A stretch of 64,000 nt of DNA, taken from NCBI GenBank assembly GCA_036850595.1, contig CM072151.1, forward strand, positions 18,639,307 through 18,703,306, written 5' to 3'. Every line of letters begins with the position of its first letter. Position 1 is the first letter of the stretch. The DNA comes from Rhyacichthys aspro. Lineage: Eukaryota; Chordata; Actinopteri; Gobiiformes; Rhyacichthyidae. Below, piece by piece: positions 50,123-62,100 of this stretch. Both the position numbers and the translations under genes were made by a program. The notes under the pieces are model-generated. The model saw only the letters and a program-made list of their open reading frames with translations, ran no database searches and was not told the DNA's origin.

Positions 50123-52051
50123 TCACTGCTTCTGCTGCATGGCTTCTTTACGTGCAGCGTCTTGTAGAAGTTGTGTATCTACTTCGTCTGCGGGTAGCTG
50201 AACGTACCGCACCACTGATCCACGGATGAAGCAGTTTTTCACAGACAACTAAAGAAGAATGGGAAAAAAACACACAATAACACACTTTTTACAGGATAGG
50301 AACAGCATGGTTCATAATTTACTGAGTGATGCAGTAAAATACAATTTTGGATATAGCACATGGTTAGTAACTCTTAAGAATACAGGAAAATTAAGTGTTG
50401 TCTTGAGCTCACTATTTCAAATGCAACAGAAAACATCTGGGAAGTGAGACCACCAACTGGGAGAGGCATGTTGTCTCATTCTTGTCTGATATAGGCTTAT
50501 AACTTCTCAACAGTCCCTGGGTCTTCTTTGCCAGATTTTTTGTTTTATGACATAACAATTGTGAAAGGTTTGTGTTCACGTCTGTCTTCTTCTTTGCCTG
50601 AAACAGCTTTAACACTAGACTGGAAGTGTTCCTGGTCCATGCAGTGATTTCAGAACAGAATCAGGCCTGTGTTTAATGCAGTCATGTTTGAGCCTCAAGA
50701 TCATCAGCATCTAATATGGACCTTTGACCTTGTCCCTTGTTGCAGAGATTTTTACAGATTTTCAGAATATCTTAAGATATTATGTTCTGTACATGGTGAG
50801 AGATTTAAAGTCTTTGCAATTTTACATTGAGCTGAAACTACACCACAGTTTTTAGAACCTCTGCCCATTTAACTTCTAAGAGACTCTGCAGTGGATGCAG
50901 TGGATCAGGAGGTAGAGCAGGGCGTCCAATAACCGAAAGGTTGGCAGTTCGATTCCTGCTTCCTCCTGTTCATACTGTTGCTGTGGTGTATGAATGTGTG
51001 TAACTGTAGAGGTGATTATGTATATATGTGTATACAAACACACACATACCACCCAAGAGGAAGTTAACACTTGCATAGTTCCAGGAACACAGCCAATTTA
51101 AGACTCACTCAGAACAACAAAGGTAGCAGAAGCACAGAGAATAAAATCTAGTGTAGTTGAAGGCAACATTAATATGAGAAAACATATAAATCTAAGGTTA
51201 TTTTAACCACTCAAACTGATGACATATGTTCAAAGAAAAGACGAATGGATATGTGAGGCTTAAAAGGGGCTTAAGAAGCAGACAGAGGGACCTACCATGT
51301 GTGGATATTTCTCTGGATCTGTGACGCTGATGTCTGTCAGCTTTATGTTCAGATACTAAAAGACACAAACTAGAAACTGTCAGAAGAAACCTTGACTAGT
51401 TGATAAAATCATATGAATGACTAAATTATCTCTAACCTGGTCTACGGAATGAAGAGTCCCACAGATGCTGAAAAGAACAATGAGGACAATATAAAAATAA
51501 CAGTTTATAGCAAATACAACAAACAAATTGCAATTTTAAGGCTTATCATAGTAAATACTCTCTGGTTTTACATGTGTACACGGCCTTAATCATTCAAATA
51601 TTTATGAATAGCTACTTTTAACGCACAAAACTTCTAAAATGCTTGAATTAACTTCACTTAATAGGTGGCACTGTTCAAACTCCACATGAAAAAAATGCAC
51701 ACTTCTCCCAACAATGTCACATACTGAGCACGTCTTAGAACAAAAGGGGAAATAAACAAACCTCAGGTCGTTTTTGAGCTCCACCACCACATCTTTTCCC
51801 ACCAACGACTTGAAAAACGAGTAGAAAAGCTGGGAAACAAAACGACACGGAACGTTTAGTGAACAGCCGAGCAGCGGCGACGGCGGCGGGCTAATTGAAA
51901 AATACCACATGAGCTGAGCTACACACAGCTAGCAAACAAACAAGCGGAAAAAATCATTCACAGCAAAAAATATACCTCGTTCTATATTCAATTTCTGTAC
52001 TATATGAGTACAAACAAACCTAATAATACATTGAAACGGCTAGCTTACCAT
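50123..52051 (-). CDS. lsm2: U6 snRNA-associated Sm-like protein LSm2
   Basis: LSm2 is a subunit of the nuclear LSm2-8 ring that binds the U6 snRNA 3' end and of the cytoplasmic LSm1-7 ring that starts mRNA decay. Exons in order (minus strand): 52051-52049 (the ATG alone), 51829-51762, 51467-51437, 51355-51296, 50248-50123 (TGA). Phases join and give exactly 95 aa, the usual length. The Sm fold is complete: LFYSFFKSLVGKDVVVELKN (Sm1 start), SICGTLHSVDQ, YLNIKLTDISVTDPEKYPHM, then Sm2 with LSVKNCFIRGSVVRYVQLP and a tail ending QQKQ. By memory it is almost identical to human LSM2. The first coding exon holds only the initiator codon, followed by gtaagc. Tail-to-tail with bcl6a and in tandem with inpp5d. 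Confidence 0.97.
50885..51030 (+). repeat. Partial tRNA-derived SINE in lsm2 intron 4
   Basis: The head 'ggatcaggaggtagagcagg' and B box 'ggcagttcgattcctgcttc' are followed by 'tgtggtgtatgaatgtgtg', as in the family at 14215-14490, but the middle of the body is missing. It sits in the intron between 50249 and 51295 and does not touch an exon. Confidence 0.7.
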
Positions 52052-52230
52052 TTTTGCTCCTTGTGCTAGTTCGCCTAGTGATGATGATGTAAATGGTGAC
52101 GCAATAACAATGCGACAGTTCCCGAACAGCTCTATGCCATGGGCGCGCGGGGGAGCTAGACGTAATTTTGGAGCTGTGAAAGTATAAATTTGTCCAATTA
52201 TTAAAAAAAAGTTATATTGCAATATTAGAT
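52052..52230 (-). promoter_or_regulatory. lsm2 promoter region
   Basis: The DNA just upstream of the lsm2 ATG exon (52051 upward) must contain its leader and core promoter. It has a few CpGs (ggcgcgcggggg near 52141-52152) and a TGACGCAAT word (52096-52104), which resembles ATF/C/EBP composite sites. No TATA box is evident, which is usual for a housekeeping gene. The start site is not determined. Confidence 0.45.
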
Positions 52231-52307
52231 ATATATTTTCTATAAATGCTATATTTTCTTTCTCTTTTTAAATTAATTAATAGGGAGTTTAAATTGGATC
52301 AGTTTTT

Positions 52308-52326
52308 AAATATATATATATATATA

Positions 52327-52377
<51 letters not shown>
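52308..52377. repeat. (TA)n microsatellite
   Basis: About 70 bases of near-pure TA dinucleotides, interrupted once (tatctata), between the lsm2 promoter and the inpp5d 3' end. Expected to be highly length-variable. Confidence 0.97.
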
Positions 52378-52379
<2 letters not shown>

Positions 52380-53146
52380 AACAATTATTTCATTCACTTT
52401 CCACAAATGAATGGCTGAATGCAGTTCTTTAATATAACACTAGATGGAAGCAAAGGATAGCCCATTTTTACACATACAATTTAACTGAAGGTGATAACGT
52501 AATGTATGTGAGTGATTATGCTTAAAATAAGGTCATAAAGCTTTTATGTGCATAAAATAAATATATAAATAGAGCTATTATGCTATCTGTTGTCATCCCA
52601 CTACAGGGCACATTTAAAAACCCCTTGCTTTTTTTAGCAACAGGAAATCTTTTGGTGCCACTTTTAGACAGTGGCAGTTTGTCATTCATTCAGACCACTT
52701 AAGCATAGTATCATGACACAAGACGGCATACCTTTAAATAAGTCAAAATATGGATATTTTATTTGCTAATATATTGTACAAATTCAAGACCAGCATTCTC
52801 TGTCTGTGCAAGTTAATACTGTGTGGTAACTATTTACTAGCTTTACTAATATAGTGTGACATGTTACAGAATGATCAATAGGCTATAAGCTAGCCCCAAC
52901 AATTTAACCAGTGTCAGCCTACAATCCTCTGCACATGTGTATCATCTTGTGTAGGCTACAGCTGTATGAAATGATGCAATGTTCAATAGCATGTGACTCT
53001 CTGAAGCTTCTTTACACAGGGCTAAAAGGTGCATGTGCCGACTAATGCTGCAGCTCATCTTTGGAACCTCATGATGCACTGTAGAAAGACAAAAAGAGTT
53101 CAGCTTCACATGGAGAATGAGCACACAGTTTGAACTGGAGTTGTCC
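52378..53146 (-). other. inpp5d 3' untranslated region and spacer
   Basis: Downstream of the inpp5d stop codon (53149-53147) the first good poly(A) signal on the minus strand is at 52763-52758 (TTTATT on the plus strand), giving a 3' UTR of roughly 400 bases. Between that and the lsm2 promoter nothing else is recognised. In mammals the SHIP1 3' UTR is a miR-155 target. I did not find a clear seed match by eye. Confidence 0.55.
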
Positions 53147-56100
53147 TTACAATCTGTGTGACTGGCCAGGCCTTGCTGGCGGTTTCTGTTTGCCGGGGAG
53201 TTCTGACGACTCCCTGTAGTCTCTGGGTTTGGGGCCCTGGGGTTCTGGAGGGCCTGGTCTTGCCTTAGCTGGTAAACGGGGCTTGTTTGCCATGTTGCCT
53301 TCAGAGCGTGAGGGGATCACTGGTTTCTTGGACAGTGAAGGGTGTGTGGTGATGGGGGCTTGGGCCTGAGGTTTGGTCTCAGAGCAGGTGAAGGACCGGT
53401 TGCGGGGGGTGGGCACTGGGGGCCGATCCGGATCTTCTGCTGATTTGCAAGATAGAAAGGGATCTGGAGGTATGAGGTGATTCTTTTGCAGGTCTTTGGA
53501 GCGACCGTGTGAAGTTCCCATGGATCCATACAGCGGGTTGTCAAACATCTCGGACTTCATTCCATCCTCACTTTAAAAAAAGAAAATCACGTAAGAAAAT
53601 ATTTTGCTTAGGTGAATGTAAACTTAAATTTAAACCTCACTTACGCAGGATTGGAATGTTTGATAGTGGGACTGCGCGAGCCTGTGTTACCCCCATGTCC
53701 AGGAGAATTTTTTGGTTGCATGCTGTAACTCCAGCCTTTATCTGTCACATTCCCAGTTTTGTAGGACAATCCCATATAACTGGGGTTGGAGATGTCGAGT
53801 GCTTGACTGGCATATAACCTAAAAAACAAAAGAACATCCTGTAACGGTGGAGCACAAGAATTAAGGAATAAACATAAGCAGAGTCTTACTTGTTAAGATC
53901 TCCGCCTTTGCCTTTTGAGGAGGCAGGATCATCTCTTTCAACTTTGATGAAATCTAGATACAAAAAAAAAAAAAAGTAGTAATTAAATAAAGTTAATCTA
54001 GTTCATCTTTTTCTAAAAAATCCACTTAAATATCATTACATCAATTAATATGTGAAGGTAATAGACACGATGGAAGTGGTGGAGTCAGATTTTACCCCAC
54101 CTCTTAAATCGGGACTGAAACCTGGACTGGATCCGGCACCTTTTTTCAGGAGGCGTTTGTTAACGCTAAAATTCATGTGACCTAAAATTCTGATGTGATC
54201 CTGTTGTTTTTTAATAAATTTAAATCAGATTTATATGTAATGGCATAGTTTATATACAAAAAACTATTATGTGGCTTTCATGGCAATATTCATTCCTTGA
54301 CTTTCTTTTTACCCTTCTCGATGCTGAAGGAACACTCCCAAATATTCTCTCAGCGTTGTCAATTTTTCATGTTACACTGATATTAAATGTGGTGTCTGTC
54401 TGATTGGAACCTAGAAGAAAATCTGGACGGTTTATAGTTTTACATCTATTCATTTATATCTAAAATCATACAGAATACCACTTATTGCTTTTGATCGCAC
54501 CATCCCGCAAACAGGGGCCTATTAGAATGTCTTGTCATAGTGTGACATGAGGACGACATATTGCCTACGTCTAATTCTAAAAGCGACAGTAAATTACAAT
54601 AGTTCTGCTGACGATGCATTGGTAATATACATTTTATGCTGCCATCTGGTGTTAATTAATAGGTAGATGGCAAAACTAAATAACAGTCCAATGTAGTTTC
54701 AAAGTGGGCATCTGGATGATGATGTTTCAACTCTACTGACCGTATAACTTCTCAGTAGGCTTTCCCTCAGAGGTGTGCAGCTGGATGCCGCCGGTGAGTG
54801 TTCCCGTCTTCTCTCCGTTGTGGGTGAGTGTGATTTGAAACTCGGTGTAGCAGATCTGGGCAGCTCTCAGTGCAACACAACCCTCACCTTTTGGAAACAA
54901 GACACCACCAGCAGCAGCAGCAGCCGCTCTGTAAGTAACACTCATCAGGTCCACATCACGGCTTAAGTTAGAGGTTACTTACCGTAGGATTCATCGGAGT
55001 CTGTGGACTTGACACAGATGAGAATGTGTTGGTCCAAGAGATACTCGGGGTCAGAGATGATAGGAGTGAGCTGAAATGATAAAAGGTATATGCATAATCA
55101 TTTAGTGCAATGTTTAAAAAAAATATTGAATACAGTTGACTCAAATAGAACACATTAATTGTATATTATCGTTACTGTAGAAACTATACTCTTTGCATTT
55201 GCATAATTAAAAAAAACAAAAAAGAAGCTCCATAGATATTTTTGTTACTTCCTGGTCCTGCCCTTTGTCTTGTAAACTGTCTAGAGCCATGCTTTGGGAG
55301 AGGCAGTTTCTCTTCCCTTTTTTTAAACACAACAGTTTTGCATCAAGGCTTCAAACATTTATAAACAAAATGCATTTTTTAAAACTGACTCATAACTTTC
55401 CTGTGAGGTTTGTTCATGCACAGTCAAAGGGCTTCACACTCCACTTTCAATGTTATAAATTATATAATAATTATATCATATCTGCACTGAAAAGCTGTAT
55501 TACCTGAACTTGATTTCCAAACCACACTTTTATTTTTCCGTCTGAAAGCTGTGTGTTTTCTCCTTCAGGGGTTTTCACTGTCTCTGTTGGTGTTAAGCAA
55601 AATCATTTTTTTAGCTGAACTTTAAGCAGTGGTTTGTTTTTTTTTTACTTGCATCAATAATAAAATAAAACCCACTCTCCAAACAGCTTGAATGATACTC
55701 AATGAAGAACCTTGTTTGTGATTTTGTTGACAGGGTGGCCACGCAGTTCATTATCTGTATCCCGCCTTGAGGTGCACTGTCTGGATCTGAAACAGGCAAC
55801 GACACACTATTCAGCCACTGGATAGTAAAAACATCCTCACTGGATCTTTGACTGTGGCTGTACCTTGCTTGGACACAAACTGTGAGGCCACTCCCACTTC
55901 GAATGAGCCAAACACCGGTGAGTGGTCACTGGTCATAATGTCATTAGTGCAACCTACATCCAAAAAGATGTACAGTCTATAATTTAATAATAATGAATTC
56001 AGAAGCCTGACAGAGATGTACTTACCGTATGTATGACAGACGACGTGAACCAAAGGGTAGGACTTTCGAAGGATACGATCACACCAAGAGGGCAAATTGT

Positions 56101-59100
56101 ACTTTGTCTGAAGATTAGGACAACTTTTATCATTTTATAAGTTTGTAAAGTAAATACTGAGTACTGAATTAGTAGTATTAAAACTCACATTCCACAGCCC
56201 ATGACTAAGTTCATAGTGGTAAGTTTATTTTAAACAACTACAGAGAAAAAGGAACAAGATGATGCTACGTGGGTGATTATTTGGTACGTCATAAGAATGT
56301 CAAAAATGTAAGAATAGAGATGTCCTCAGAACACCTTACACGAAAAATAAGTAAGTAAATTTGATCTTGTACTTGTTTGGCCATAAATTATCTACAACCT
56401 ACAGCACAGACATTATAGAGATATAAGATAAGATCAATCAGTGATAAGTCATCACACAAACTCACCCCAGTGGCCTTGTTCTTTGTGTAGGCATACTTCT
56501 CTCGTGTGTATCTTTCAAAGCGATAGGTCGGTGCAAATGTAATTTCTTCTTCATCTGTAAAAAAATAGCAGTATATTTTATGAATGTCTTGGTGCTGATG
56601 TAGAATAAACAAATAGATCTGTTTTGTCTCATAAATGATGTAATCTGGTAAGTCTAAACTGGTCAGTGTGCTGAGGAGGTCTCACCAAAATGCAAAAAGA
56701 CCTTGCCCTCGCTCCTCTCCATGCTGAGCTGGTCTTTACTGAGGAGTTCCTGGTACTGCTGCTGTTTGATCTTTGTCACCATGTACTCAGCTTCCTGTGA
56801 AGGGAAACAGCACAATGTAGTGATTTCCCTACCAATGGTAAGCTGCCGAGGGCCCAAACACCTGACCACCTGCCAGTTCTAACTCTAAGAGACTGTATCA
56901 CGTCAAAATTTGTTTTTGCAGTAAAGTGGACGCTTACTGTAGACTGCATTTCAACTCTGTAGTTCAAGTCGCCGAGCCAGAAGAGGTGTGTGAACTGATT
57001 TGTGATGTCAAACGGGCTGATCTTCTTGTCTCCCAGGTTTAGAAATCGCAGGATGGTGATGTAGTTGTGATTTCGTCTGAAATATTACAGTGACAGCACA
57101 AAGATGAATCCGGGAGCAGATACAGGAATGACATTGTAATGACCGTATGCAGTGGCACATTTACGTACAGCATAGATACTGCACGTGAATCCTACATTTA
57201 GTGAGATAGATTTGAAGTTTTCCTGTGCTGAGATAGACACTTTCTTCTGTATTATTCAATGTTCAACAGCCAATGGGAGCAGAGAAAAGGTCAGATTTTT
57301 TCGAATAGGAATTAAGTGATAAGCAATCCACCTTATCAGCCCTCTTCTACAGTCTATGTTTTTACCTGAGCTTCTTCTCACTTCCCGAGGTCAGGTGACT
57401 GTTGACGAAGCCAAATTTTGTCCCGTTGAACATGAAGGAAACACCCACTGCTCCCTTGTTTCCTACGAAAGAGAAGTGACGGTGAGCTCTGCTGCAAATG
57501 CGTTAAAGGTTCTTACATCATCTCATGGAAAAATGGATCTTCTTACCAAGTGTGTTAGCGATCCCTGTCTTCACACTGTCTGAGAAAACATGAGAGATCC
57601 TGTTTTCATGTTCAGGCTTTGCTAGGACCACGATCCGGATGTTCCACAGAGTGTGAATTGCCACCTAAATATCAGTGGATATCAACTTTGTGTTACAGCT
57701 TTGGACAGGGTTTAAATCTAGTTTGTGTTACGTACCTGTTTCAAGCTGATGTTTGTAATGTTCCTCAGGGTATTCTTCACTGTGTCGGCCCACTCCCTGT
57801 CACCCAGAGGATCCTCCTGAGTGCCGATCACATAAATATCATGCGGGATGTGGTCTGCCGTGTCGTCTCGAGTCTTGCCCTGGCCCTTGCACTGAAACCA
57901 GGAACTGATGTTGAGAGGCGGCGCAGCATTCCCTAATGGTTTATAGAGAGATATTTTAGATTATTTTTAAAAATAAATGCGGCTTTAGTGGGATTTGCTA
58001 TTTTGTTTTCGAGTTACCCATGTTCCAGGTTCCAACAAAGACCGTGATCATGTCAGGTTCAGGCTTCTCGGTGTGCTTGTTCTTCATTTGTTGTAGCAGC
58101 TGACAAAAGCCTTCTCTTTTCTAGTTTGACACAACAGGAGAAAATGGCTGTATGCTTGATGTCCTCACTTGAATCAATGACTATGGGTTCATTACAGTTA
58201 CCTTTGCATCTTCAAAGATAAACTCTTTCCGTAAAACTTTCTCTTTCTCCGTCTCCACAACAATAATGAGCTTGGCGTGCATCTTCTGGGACTTGACCAA
58301 CTGCAGAACTGAACAATCACAGTCAAGTTTTTAATAAAGAGTACAAATATAACGTTTTTTGTACTTTACTTTTGTACTTTCCCACCATCCCTCTCCTTTA
58401 GTAGCACATACCAAACGTTAGGAGCAAGAGAGTCTCTGGCAAAAAAATGTATAGGCTGATTCTGTGCCAATCAGGCTTTCAAGCAGCGAATACCCCCCAG
58501 ACACATTTTTCATCCCTCATTCCATGGCAACTTACCCAGCAGTTGGCACAGTTACTATAGTGGCACTGACTAAAGACACTCATTCATGCCAATTCATTAA
58601 GTTATGGACATACGGCTGCTCATTAGCCAGTACATTGTTTAAGGCGAAGTCTAGATTAATGTGTTTTCAATTTAATCTCACAATGCATAACAAAACACAG
58701 TCCATCCTATGCATCCTATTCTACAGACAGTCCAGTGCAGACAAACTGAGCACTGCTGGAGGAAAGGCACACTCCTGTTTTTTTTTTTTTGTTGTTTTTT
58801 TGAGCACATATTCATGCATAACTTTAGGACTAAGGCTGCACAATATATCGCAAATTTATCGTTATCGCAATTTTATTATCGTTATTGCAATAGCCGTAAC
58901 ACAAAGAATAACTTGTATAACAACATTATTATAGTCTTCCATGTGTTGGAAATTTACCTTGCCTCAAAACCTGGTTAGACCTGATACATTCCCTGATTTA
59001 GTCTGGATTCAGAACTTTTTAGTCCTGGTTCAGTCTTTAAGATTAAATTAGCTCCTACTTTGAAAAGTGGAACTTAGTCCAGAGCCTTGTTTTTCTTTAT

Positions 59101-62100
59101 ATTTTCTGAATTAAACTGAATGCATTTAACATTTTTTACTCTGTCAAAGAGCATTCAAATATACAGCTCATCCTTATTTCAATATTCAAAATAGTTATCA
59201 CATATGGCGTTTTTTTTCTAATACCGTGCAGCTCTTTTTTCATTCAAAAGCATGCTCTTGCAGGGTGCATAGCATTACTCAAAAAGGAGAGGTGAGAATG
59301 AGGTGTGGAACTGTAATTTGACACCTATTGCAGAGATGGCCAACAAACTACACACTTAACAAGTGGTCAAGGCCAAAGTGACCAATAAACCAAGCAAACA
59401 GACGTGTGTGCACCATTGCTTTTTATAGTCTTGTCAGTGCAGTTTTTTGTTCACGCAATTAGAAAACTAATTCTGCACGACATTAAATGCATGTTTTTTC
59501 CAAGATATGCATGATAATTCACTTACATTTTGTTCAGGTATATAGCTAATACATTTTTTCAAAGCACCTTGAATAGACAGCTATAACAGAACAAAAATAT
59601 TGTCACTTACTTTTATTGTGAACAAAATATTTGTCTTCAGGGCCATCCTTTGACTTTTTGAAGAAAAGCTTCCCACTTTCTACATCCACTTTCAGGAACA
59701 TCTTTGTGGAAATACCAAGAGATTCCTGCTTGACCTGGAATTAAAAAAAAAAAAGAAATTAGTCCTTATACCTCCCATTACTGCTGATTTACACAAACTT
59801 CAGATGCCTACCTCAAATGTTACAACAGGTATGAGAGATTTTCTGTGGCCTACTTCATATCCAGCGGACTCAAATACAGCATTTTTAGCCTAAAAACATA
59901 AGTAAATCATCATTTGTCTGTTTCTCTCTAAATAAACAAGATGTTCATGGTCAGTGAAATAAAATGATTCTTTCTCCTCTACCTTATCTTCAATGGAGTA
60001 GAGCAGTTTTGTCAGTTGCTCAAGCCTTAGAGATACACCCTGACCAAATTCAGCAGAAATCTGAAAGAAATGATGCATTTTTAGCACAATTTTTGGGGTT
60101 TCAAAGGGATTCGAAATGCACCCACTTGTCTCGAGAGGTGTCCAATCCCAGGGGAGAGCTGTTGGTCCAGGACTCGGTTGACCATCTCCAGAGCGGGCAG
60201 GACGCGGGAGATTTCACTGCGTCACAAAAAGAAAAAGAGATGATGCATTAGACCGAGGTGAGATAGTGTTTGTGAACTACACTTTGACTGAGTTATACTT
60301 GTTGAGATTCTTGCAGATGAGCATAGTGAGCTTCTTCAGACCAGGAAGGTTGGGGTTTCCATTTTGTATTTGTTCAACGTCCAAGCAGATGGAGGTCCTG
60401 AAGTATTCCTGGATGGCCAACTGATGTTCCTCGTGTAATCTGGATCATTAAATATGCGATCAAAATCAATCCAATGATATAATAAAGTAAGCTTTTCAAA
60501 TGCAAATAAAAAAAATGATGGTTTCTTTTGAAGCATTCTTATTGCAATTGTGTGTACATGTATTTATCTAGTAGGGCTTCTTTTATAGAGTTGCAGTTTG
60601 GCGTTAGTGGAGTGAAACAGCACGTGCCCACACCACAGGCTTTTAATCTCACTCTCTGAATAGATATGCAAAACGAAGTGTCAAAAGCAAACTTAGCATT
60701 TTTCCTTGAAACTGAAATTGATAAGAAATTTGGACCAAAGTGCAAAGAAAGTCTGGTTATGCTCATTTGTTATGCAGTTTATTGTTTTATGCCCTCTAGC
60801 CTATATGCAAGTGAAATTTCCAAAACTTAAAATGCATTCTACTTAAAACAACACTCTGTTTTTCTCCAGTAAAAGACCATGTCTGCAACGGCAACTGCTG
60901 CAAACAGATATGGGACTATGTGTGTTGAAGTTGTATGGAAAGTTGGGTTTTGATCTAGTGATAGTGATAAGTTCTCAGTAGACTTGTGAACAACCTATCA
61001 CTTAGACCAGTGGTGTCAAACTCAAAGTGATGAGGGGCCAACATAGTTAATAAGAATCCTTTCAGGGGCCGAAGATGATGAAATTTATAAGCTTTCAGTA
61101 AATATTGAATGTGAGATTTCATCTATATTTGAGTCTTACATAAGTTATATTTTAATATTAATTTGCTCCTTTTGTGGAACCTGTTTGTAGTTGTAATAGA
61201 TTTGAACAAGTTTTAGTTGGACTTGAACAGGTTTAAGTCACATTTGAACAGGTTTTAGATGGCTATGAACTGATTTTAATTGGATTTGAAGAGGTTTTAG
61301 TTGAATTTAAACAGGTTTTAGTCGAATTTGAATAGGTTTTGGATGGTTTTAAAAGGTTTTATTTATCATTGTAGCAAAAATGAAATCCAGTTTAAACCTG
61401 GTGCCAACAATATCACTTTCCAAATGTATTGAAGGGCCACATAAAACATTGCAAAGGGCCGCATTTGGCCCCCGGGCCTTGAGTTTGACATGTGTGACTT
61501 AGACTTAGACTGTGTAAAATCTGGTGAGCCAAGAGGACTATGCCTACAACAAGGAGATTATGTCAAGACACTTCAAGGCCATACATTTTAATTACTTTGA
61601 GGCTATGCATTTTCTGGTTAAAAGTTGCATAATGTTGCCTTAACAAACCCAGTCGACAATAAGGTGCAGTCAAGTAAAAATATTGAACCATTATGACAGT
61701 TATTGATTTTCCAAAGCTTATCCTGTTACGGGTTGCAGCTACTATTGTGGGTCAGTGTAGAACCTGACTGACTGACAACCATTGTTCACTATAGGCAATT
61801 TACATTCACCAATTGATCTATAAATGTATGTCTACAGATTGTGGGAGGAAGTGCCCACAGAGAACCCGCAGAAGCATGTGAGATGCTAATCACAACCCAT
61901 TTTGCAAAAACTCTTACATATATTATCTACTTTCACTTCACACTTGACCCTAGAGACAACTACACTTCTCCCGGTTTCTACACAAGATAATACAACAAGA
62001 ACGCAGTAAGTATAGTGACTGAGAATATGACTATGATTCAGATATTCTTTACATACATGGACAAATCCATATGCTGCAGTCTGGCCAGGTAGGTGTCTGA

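Larger units (their letters stand above)
60440..62056. other. inpp5d intron 4, carrying a hAT MITE and a SINE remnant
   Basis: The largest intron of the gene (1617 bases). It holds the MITE at 61008-61496 and the old SINE at 61715-61890. The remainder is AT-rich unique sequence. Confidence 0.8.

Noticed and set aside
52308..52377. Cruciform-forming regulatory palindrome
   Set aside because: It is a plain TA microsatellite, self-complementary by composition.
55811..56095. 94-codon frame containing two inpp5d exons
   Set aside because: It includes the intron 55954-56025 as coding. The exons 56107-56026 and 55953-55864 splice in phase without it.
58464..58934. 156-codon plus-strand frame
   Set aside because: Lies antisense in inpp5d intron 9 and runs through poly(T) and repeat-like sequence; no recognisable product.
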